Under the pieces are notes generated by a model. It was not told where the DNA came from. It saw only the letters and a list, made by a program, of their open reading frames with translations, and searched no databases. Source: Acidobacteriota bacterium (GTDB lineage Bacteria; Acidobacteriota; Terriglobia; UBA7540). From it: 34,498 nucleotides of DNA. A program made the position numbers and the translations under genes. The stretch lies in NCBI GenBank assembly GCA_021817045.1, contig JAKAWG010000057.1:1-34498 (forward strand), written 5' to 3'. Positions 24,250-30,645 of the stretch are shown one piece after another (within the stretch, counting starts at the first letter, position 1; every line of letters begins with the position of its first letter).

Positions 24250-26733
24250 TCAGGCGCCACCTTCGAAATGTATAACGACATCTGCGGCACCTGCGGAGGA
24301 CCGTACAAGCCGGATCTGCAACGTGTCAACATTGTCTAGGGCCTGGAGCGTGGTCGCATGGTCTGCGCCGGCTTTCAGAAAATAGCTTCCCGCTTTATAG
24401 ATCGTGAGGGTGGTGGGATAATTTTCGACCAGTAGCACCTGGAGGCTCAAGCGGGCGGTGGCGGAGTCCCAGCGTTCGTCCAGCAGCTCCGCCCCACCTA
24501 CCGTAATATGCCGATCCGTGCCGATCAATTGAGGATGGCTGCTCGCGGGCCGCGCACTTAGTACTTGGCAAGCGTGCGGCGGCAGGGCAACGGAATACGC
24601 TCCTTGCATCTTCCCTAGAAATTTCTGCTTCCAAAAATCGAACAACAAGTATTCTCGGTCAGGCAGGAGTCCCGCCATTTCAAAATTCAAGACGATACGC
24701 CGCGGAGCGGGCGGCGATAAGTAAACGGGAATTGGAAGGAGCTCAAGCCCGGCGGGCTTATTGGGGAGCGCCTGCAACCGGCGATTCTCCGCCAGCGCAT
24801 TCTGGACATTTCCCACGATGGCCGCAAAGTCCCGTCCCCGCTGATTCGGGCCGAGCAGGGAAGCGTCGTGATTATATACGGACTCAAATGGGGTTGGCGC
24901 GCCGCCTACCGTGAAAGGTACCTCCTTATCGTCATAATCCCAGTTAAAGAGTCCGATAACGGCCCAATACCCAAACTGGCGTCCGATGTGGAGCACCCAA
25001 ATCCGTGGGGTGTCGGGCTGCGAAAACAGATCCATTGGCTTAATATCCACCACGGGCATGATCTTGCGGGCTATTTCGCGCCGTTCAGGGGGAAGAGCCG
25101 GCATATCATCACCCAACAGAAGAAGCTGGCCCGTAAGTCCCACGATTGACGCCCAGGTCTGGGCCTCATCGAGCGTAAGGGGAGGGCGAAGCAGGACGCA
25201 ATCGGGATCTCCGTACCAGACGATATTGTGGGTGTAATAGCCGCGGCGCATCCCCTCCAAGGCGAGTCGCAGACCCCGGAAGGAAGGCGCAACATCATTG
25301 CCGAGCCGGGCACTTTGGACGATGCCCGCTGATTCGGTCGGATACTCCGGACCACAGGCAGACAAGAAAACTCCAGGGCGGGAGTTCATCGCCTCCCGGA
25401 TGAGCGACAGAGCCTCTCGAAACGCCGTATCGGCGTCAAGAGCAGGGTTGTATGCCCTTACCCGGTTCGCCGCCCAAATATCACGTGCGGCGTTTTCTCC
25501 ATCCAGCTTGAAGTAATCGTACCCCCAATCCATCGTCATCTCACGGTAAATGCCGTAGAGATATTGTTTCAGGGCGGGATTCGAGAAGTCGCCGATGTAG
25601 GTCCCATACCATTCTCCCAATCGGGGATCGCCTGTCGCATCATGCAAGAACCAGTTCCTGTGCGCTTTATAGAAACCTTCATCGTCAGTGCCAAATACGG
25701 AGAGCCAGAGCGCCGGCTTTTGCCCAAAGGCGCGAAGCTTTTCCGCCAGCCACTTCATCCCGTGGGGGAAATGAGAGTTTGCCTCCTTCCAGTTTCCCGA
25801 GACGCCCCGCGCCTGCCAGCCTCCGTCGATCAAAACGTACTCGAGACCGAAGGCTCCGTAATCGCGGGCCAGGGCCTCAGCATTGCGCAGGATGTCGTCT
25901 TCGCTGATAGCATTCCTGTAATAGTGGAAGGAGCACCAGCCAATCGGCGGCCGGGACCATTGTTCCTTGTCCAGCGGCGCGTAGTACGGAAGGCGGTTTT
26001 TGTACACACGTTCGAGCACTTCGAAACAGCAGACCGGTGCTGCCGTGCCATCTGTGCTCCCAACTACCTTGAAACCGATGCCGTTCGGCGTGAACCTGGT
26101 ATAGCGCGACTTTACCCGCAAGGCCTGATCGCGGAAACGATCGAAAACGCAATCGTTCAGGCTGCTCGCAGCCACCCCGCTCACCATTTGCTGAACCTCG
26201 CTGCATTCTTTAACATGGCCACGTAAACGATAGACTTCCAGCCTGCCTTGGATCGGCTCGGAACCGCCATCGACTACTGCCTCCACCTCCGCACACTCCA
26301 CCTTGGGGGCCTGAACGTTGCGAAGGGAAACCAGCAATCTGGATTCGCGCCTGTTAAAGACTAACTGGAAGCGAAGGGGACCCTGAATTTGGAACACGGT
26401 TTCTGCGATGCTAGAAGACACTTGATTCAGTTGCGCACTCGCTGCGCTCGAACTGTATAGCTTGCCTCGAGCTTTCAGGTTTACCTGCAAGCGGCTTAGC
26501 CATTTTTCCCCGCGATAAGTTATCTCGCAGAAGTGGCCGTCCGGCGATAGCCGAATGCTCCACGGGTCCGGCGCCGCCGGTAGTTTGAAATCTATGTTGC
26601 CAGGCTGGCTAGTAAGGTCCGGCAGCTTGGTAGCACCCGCGGCAAGACCCGCTCCCAAGAAGCCTCCCTTCCAGACAAAATCGCGGCGTGTTAGGAATGG
26701 CGGTTTGCTTTTAGCTTGCTCAGGTAAGGACAT
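24250..26733 (-). CDS. Tat-exported GH36-like alpha-galactosidase / raffinose-synthase-family hydrolase
   Basis: An 827-residue protein from ATG 26733, with GCGGAGG 6 bases upstream. The N-terminus 'FLTRRDFVWKGGFLGAGLAAGA' is a Tat signal. A beta-sandwich N-domain is followed by a barrel with 'IGWCSFHYYRNAISEDDIL', 'LEYVLIDGGWQ', 'KPALWLSVFG', 'WGYDYFKLDGEN' (nucleophile candidate D411) and 'QSARLGNDVAPSF' (acid/base candidate D480), then a C-terminal beta domain. This is the GH36/raffinose synthase (Sip1-like) pattern; substrates include alpha-galactosides. It converges on the preceding plus-strand operon. Its upstream region carries an AT-rich CACATATCATA motif that is interrupted by the IS1595-family insertion 189 bases from the start codon, so its expression may have changed. 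Confidence 0.85.
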   Translation of the reverse strand: MSLPEQAKSKPPFLTRRDFVWKGGFLGAGLAAGATKLPDLTSQPGNIDFKLPAAPDPWSIRLSPDGHFCEITYRGEKWLSRLQVNLKARGKLYSSSAASAQLNQVSSSIAETVFQIQGPLRFQLVFNRRESRLLVSLRNVQAPKVECAEVEAVVDGGSEPIQGRLEVYRLRGHVKECSEVQQMVSGVAASSLNDCVFDRFRDQALRVKSRYTRFTPNGIGFKVVGSTDGTAAPVCCFEVLERVYKNRLPYYAPLDKEQWSRPPIGWCSFHYYRNAISEDDILRNAEALARDYGAFGLEYVLIDGGWQARGVSGNWKEANSHFPHGMKWLAEKLRAFGQKPALWLSVFGTDDEGFYKAHRNWFLHDATGDPRLGEWYGTYIGDFSNPALKQYLYGIYREMTMDWGYDYFKLDGENAARDIWAANRVRAYNPALDADTAFREALSLIREAMNSRPGVFLSACGPEYPTESAGIVQSARLGNDVAPSFRGLRLALEGMRRGYYTHNIVWYGDPDCVLLRPPLTLDEAQTWASIVGLTGQLLLLGDDMPALPPERREIARKIMPVVDIKPMDLFSQPDTPRIWVLHIGRQFGYWAVIGLFNWDYDDKEVPFTVGGAPTPFESVYNHDASLLGPNQRGRDFAAIVGNVQNALAENRRLQALPNKPAGLELLPIPVYLSPPAPRRIVLNFEMAGLLPDREYLLFDFWKQKFLGKMQGAYSVALPPHACQVLSARPASSHPQLIGTDRHITVGGAELLDERWDSATARLSLQVLLVENYPTTLTIYKAGSYFLKAGADHATTLQALDNVDTLQIRLVRSSAGAADVVIHFEGGA

Positions 26734-26910
26734 CTGAACCTCCGCAAATAGACGAGGCTGCCGGTGGTCAACTTCATCGGGGCTTTATGCTCGGCTGGCG
26801 CCAACCTGTACCTCTCGCTTCCGGTCGACTGGCAGGCTTCCTACGTAATAATCCAACACCGATGGACATTTCTGCGCGCACAGCCACCACCGAGTCTGAG
26901 CGTAGAATAT

Positions 26911-26922
26911 CACATATCATAA
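26911..26922. promoter_or_regulatory. AT-rich motif upstream of the GH36-like gene, cut by the IS
   Basis: CACATATCATA here is identical over 11 bases to the motif in the receptor promoter (10655-10665). Removing the insertion sequence and one target duplication would rejoin it to ATATCGC (from 27924), giving ATATCACATATCATAATATC. It lies about 180 bases upstream of the GH36-like start on the minus strand and may be its operator. The rest of 26734-26910 shows nothing else. Confidence 0.4.
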
Positions 26923-27917
26923 TAGGGGTATTTACTTGACGCCACCGACCACAACCTGTAGTGTTCCGGGGCATGGTCGAAGATTATCCCCGGACTCTGA
27001 TGGAGTTGGAACGGCGCTTTAACAACGAAAATGCCTGTGTCGAATACCTCGCAAAGCTGCGCTGGCCGGATGGTTGGAGATGTCCCCGGTGCCAAGGACG
27101 AGAGGCTTGGCAGGTTCGGCGGAGTCGCTGGCGGTGCGGGCATTGCCGGTATGAGATCTCGGTTACGGCGGGCACCATTTTTCAGGACAGCCACCTGCCG
27201 TTGAGGACTTGGTTTCGAGCGACGTGGTACGTCATCAGCCAGAAGAACGGCATCAGCGCTTTGGGACTGCAGCGTGGATTGGGTCTGGGCAGCTACAAAA
27301 CCGCTTGGGCGATCTTGCACAAGTTGCGCCGAGCCATGGTCCGGCCAGGCCGCGACCGACTGACGGGAGTGGTGGAAGTCGATGAAACGTACTGGGGCGG
27401 TGAGGAACCCGGCGTTACGGGACGAGGAGCGGAGGATAAAGCCCTGATTATCGTGGCCGCTCAGGAGGATGGGAAAGGCATTGGCCGCATCCGGCTGCGT
27501 CGCATACCTGATCTGACTCGCGCACGCCTGCACGGGTTTATCGCGGAGGCCATCGAGGCGGGAAGCACCGTCCGAACCGATGGCTTGTCGGCCTACCTGG
27601 GGTTAAGTGGCTATGTCCACGACCGACAGGTTCAGCGTCGTCAAGCAGAGGGAGAATATTTGTTGCCGCGTGTGCATCGGGTCGTTTCACTGCTCAAGCG
27701 ATGAATGCTGGGTACTCACCAAGGTGCGGTCGGGCACGATCAACTGGATGCTTACCTCGACGAATTCACTTTCCGGTTCAACCGTCGCACGTCGGCCTCC
27801 CGGGGAAAGCTGTTCTATCGTTTGGCTCAACAGGCGGTGCAAGTAGACCCGGCCCCGTTCGCAACTTTGATCAAACCACAACCTGTGGGGGTTGGTGGCG
27901 TGAAGTAAATACCCATG
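26923..27917 (+). mobile_element. IS1595-family insertion sequence (995 bp)
   Basis: The ends are TAGGGGTATTTACTTGACG and, read inward from the right, CATGGGTATTTACTTCACG. These continue through GCCACC and are imperfect inverted repeats of about 25 bases. The flanks carry an 8-bp direct repeat TATCATAA (26915-26922 and 27918-27925), the duplication length expected for IS1595. It contains a single transposase frame with an internal TGA. The well-preserved ends and duplication indicate a recent insertion. The target is an AT-rich island in the upstream region of the GH36-like gene. Confidence 0.9.
26973..27908 (+). pseudogene. IS1595-family (ISXO2-like) transposase with in-frame TGA
   Basis: From ATG 26973 (GTG 26961 is an alternative in the same frame) the protein shows a zinc ribbon, 'CPRCQG' and 'CGHC', then 'ISVTAGTIFQDSHLPL', the DDE-type acidic blocks 'VVEVDETYWGG' and 'TDGLSAY', and 'PRVHRVVSLLKR'. 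A TGA at 27702-27704 interrupts the frame. The same frame then continues with 'MLGTHQGAVGHDQLDAYLDEF' and 'RFNRRTSASRGKLFYRL' to TAA at 27906-27908. Family members usually have Trp at the stop position (KRWLLGTHQG), so TGG to TGA is the simplest explanation. The catalytic Asp residues are upstream, but the conserved C-terminal EFxFRFNRR block is lost unless the stop is read through. Confidence 0.88.
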
Positions 27918-28095
27918 TATCATAATATCGCTTGACTCATGTTACAGCCGCTTGCCCACGGAGAACACGGTATCTTGCAGGTTCTTCAAAAGCGAACAAC
28001 GCCCGCGCCAGTCAGCCTTCGGCCAGTTCGGGAAGCAACTGTAACCTCATGCTGGCTTGATGGTTCTGCTCTCCCCGGCTTCGTAACCCATTGAA

Positions 28096-28126
28096 AATTT
28101 GGCAAAAGGAACTAACCTGCCAAATT
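28096..28126. repeat. 9-bp perfect inverted repeat in the IS-TPR gap
   Basis: AATTTGGCA (28096-28104) and TGCCAAATT (28118-28126) are exact inverted repeats with a 13-base spacer, about 50 bases before a truncated TPR frame. It could be an operator or a stem. The rest of 27926-28178 contains nothing recognisable. Confidence 0.4.
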
Positions 28127-28178
28127 AAGTCTGAAGGCTGCCGAACTGAGTACCTGAACCCGGAACTGTATCTCCACG

Positions 28179-28280
28179 ATGCCCAATACCAACAAACTGT
28201 TCGACAAGGCGGAAAAGCTCCTGCAAAAAGAAGGGTGGGAGGCTCCGCGCAGTGTTTTTCTGGAAATTTTACAGGCGTAA
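28179..28280 (+). pseudogene. TPR-protein N-terminal fragment
   Basis: ATG 28179 opens 33 codons, 'NTNKLFDKAEKLLQKEGW' then 'SVFLEILQA', ending at TAA 28278-28280. It resembles the first TPR of common acidobacterial TPR proteins (NKLFxxAEKxLQKGKxxxAxxxYLxIL). After the stop the same frame reads 'PEDENRA', as expected for the next TPR turn, before running into the GH3 remnant. It is therefore a truncated gene with a nonsense codon, joined tail to tail with GH3 near 28300. Confidence 0.5.
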
Positions 28281-30507
28281 CCGGAGGATGAAAACCGCGC
28301 TCCTCTCTGCACCCTCGCGCGGGCCGGTATTCTTCAGGTTAAAGCTCACCTGTATCCTCCCCCTCCCATCCCCAAGCGCCGGTGTGATGTGGAGGTCGGA
28401 AAAGGCAACGCGCGTGTAAGATAGCCCAAACCCAAACGGGAAGAGCGGCTGGATTTTGTTCGCTTCATCCCGAATTCGTAAGTTGAAAACAAACGACTTG
28501 CTGTAATCGCATGGAAATTAGGGTATAACCCACGTATTCCCAATGAGATAGATAGAACAATTTCAACTTGGGCGAAGTTGGATTTTCACAGCTTAATCTA
28601 TTGAAACTACAACAGTTAGTTCTCAACAAGGGCTCTCAACTTACGAATTCGGGTTCATACCACTTGTAACCGACTTTCAAGCCTTCCGTGTAGTTGACGT
28701 CAAAGTAGCCTCCGCCCGGCGGGGGCACTTGAAGGTGGGGACGCGGCAGTTGCGACTCGCCCTTGGGAAAAGTGATGGGCAGCTTGCCCGAAGGATTTGC
28801 CACGCTGAACAAAACGTTGGCAATGGCTTCACCGCCGTGCTGGCCGGGGTACCAAGCTTCCAGCACTGCACTCACGCGGTCAAGCCACGGCATCAGGACG
28901 GGATCGCCGTTCTCCAGCACCACGATGGTATGGGGATTAGCCGACGCCACGCGCTCGATGAGTTGGTCCTGGTGGTCAGGCAGGGACAGATTCGGCAGGT
29001 CCGCGTCTTCGCGGGTCAACTGGCTGACAAACACTATGGCCACGTCGCACGCCGTCGCCAGCTTGGCCGCGGTGGTGAAGTCAGTGCCGGGGTCAAATTT
29101 TACGATAGCGCGGGGCGCCAAGGCACGTATTGCCCTGAGCGGCGATGACGGGTCCCACACCACGGTACGATAAAACGATGTCGCCTCGGGCGATGGGGCG
29201 CCGGGTATCACGGGAGGCGGGACGGCATTCCCCCCGGCGGGGTCCACCTCGGAGGAACCTCCGCCCGAGAGAACGCCCGCATCGGCGTGCGACCCGATGA
29301 AGGCAATGGAATGGAGGCCGGAAGGGCCTAGGGGCAATTGCTCTCCGGCATTCCTCAGCAGGACGATTCCCTGCTCTTCGACGTGCTCCGCCACCGAAGC
29401 GTCGGCTTGGGCGTCGATCGGTTTAATCACCAGCGGGTGGTCAAACGCTCCGACCGCAATCAGTGTCCGCAGGATGCGGTGCACCATGTTGTTGATGCGC
29501 GACACGGGCACCAGTCCGGAATTTACCGCCTGCTTGAGCGGCTCACCAAAGTACCGGCTGTCATGTTCCTCCCGGTCCAGTCCGGCCAGCGCAGCCTGCA
29601 CGGTGCTGTGCGTGGCGCCCCAGTCCGACATAACCCACCCCTTAAAACCCCAGTCATTTTTCAGGACATCGTTCAGGGGGTAGCTGTTCTGGAAAGAGTA
29701 AACGCCATTGACGCGGTTGTAAGCGCACATCACGGCGCCGACTCCCGATTCTTTGATGGCAATCTCAAAGGCCAAAAGGTCGGTTTCCCGCATGGCACGA
29801 ACGCCAAGATTTGAACTTACCCATGGCCGGCCCGATTCCTGGTCATTGAGCGCGTAATGCTTTGCGGTGGCGATGACGCCTTGCGCCTGGATCGCCCGCA
29901 GCTCCGAGGCAGTAATCGTTCCGGCCAGAACGGGGTCTTCGCCGTGGTATTCGAAGTTGCGGCCGCAGCGTGAATCGCGCACCAAGTCCAGGCCGCCGCC
30001 CAGGGAGACATTGAAGCCTTCGTCGCGCGTTTCTTTGCCGATCACCGTACCAAACTCGGCGGCCATCTTCGGATCCCAGGTCGCCGTCTCCGCCAGCACG
30101 GAAGGCAGCGCGGTAGACCGGCCCTTCGGGCCACGCCCGGAATTGGTGACACCTACGCCGGCACCAACCATCTGGAGAGCTGGAATACCCAAGGAAGGAA
30201 TCCCTATCCCATACCCATCTCCGCCAAGCGATCCAGGCACACGCCCGCCGGCGGCCCAGTGATTGGCTCCGGTAGTCTCGTGCAGGAATTGGATCCTTTG
30301 ATCCAGGGTCATCCGCTGGATCAGCAAATCGGCCCGCGCGTCCAGCGAGAGCGCGGTATTCATCCACGGTTTACTGGAGTTTTCCTTCACCTCGTGGCTC
30401 TAGTTCCGAGCTGACGCTCCCCAGTCGCCGAAAGCAATGAGCACCGTTGCGATAGGAAATAGCCTGAAGAAATTCAAGCAAAGATAATGATGTCGACATT
30501 GAGCCAT
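28269..30507 (-). pseudogene. GH3 beta-glucosidase, nonsense codon plus MITE plus 3' truncation
   Basis: The original start is ATG 30505-30507, preceded by GAGGAGGGGG. A Sec signal peptide follows (hydrophobic 'FPIATVLIAFGDWGASA'), then an in-frame TAG at 30400-30402 (codon 36). The mature enzyme continues in the same frame: 'LLIQRMTLDQRIQFLHE', 'FEYHGEDPVLAG', 'GVIATAKHYALNDQE' and 'GWVMSDWGATHS' (nucleophile Asp, codon 295). The second domain reaches 'VGYKWYE', where the MITE (28469-28653) supplies 'PEFVS' and a stop. Beyond the element GH3 resumes with 'ANKIQPLFPFGFGLSYTRV' and part of the fibronectin-like domain ('NLKNTGPREGAE'), then ends abruptly near 28300. An internal GTG (30390) could still yield an unexported fragment. 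It is not expected to be functional. Confidence 0.9.
28469..28653. mobile_element. 185-bp MITE, copy 2
   Basis: Same length and same 18-bp terminal inverted repeats as copy 1, in the same + strand orientation, flanked by the 5-bp direct repeat TTCAT (28464-28468 and 28654-28658). It is inserted in the GH3 gene. Deleting the element and one TTCAT restores the uninterrupted frame 'GYKWYEANKIQPLFPFG'. The four differences from copy 1 cluster in the middle, around bases 61-109 of the element. Confidence 0.94.
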
Positions 30508-30586
30508 ACTTTTACCCCCTCCTCAACTTTTCTCCAACTCACTTCCAGAGTGGGAAGAACAAACAGACGAACACCCTTTCGGTTCT

Positions 30587-30645
30587 TTGTCTTCGTCCTC
30601 AATGAAGTTCGAGATCTGTCGCCATCTCCAGCGTCCGTTGTTAAT
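30587..30645. repeat. Diverged direct repeat, copy A (3' side of the large GH2 gene)
   Basis: About 55 bases after 30590 align with 33731-33785 at roughly three quarters identity (41 of 55 by my count), including the shared blocks CCATCT and TCCGT. It ends at the GH2 stop codon. The remaining gap up to the GH3 start (30508-30586) shows nothing else. Confidence 0.5.
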
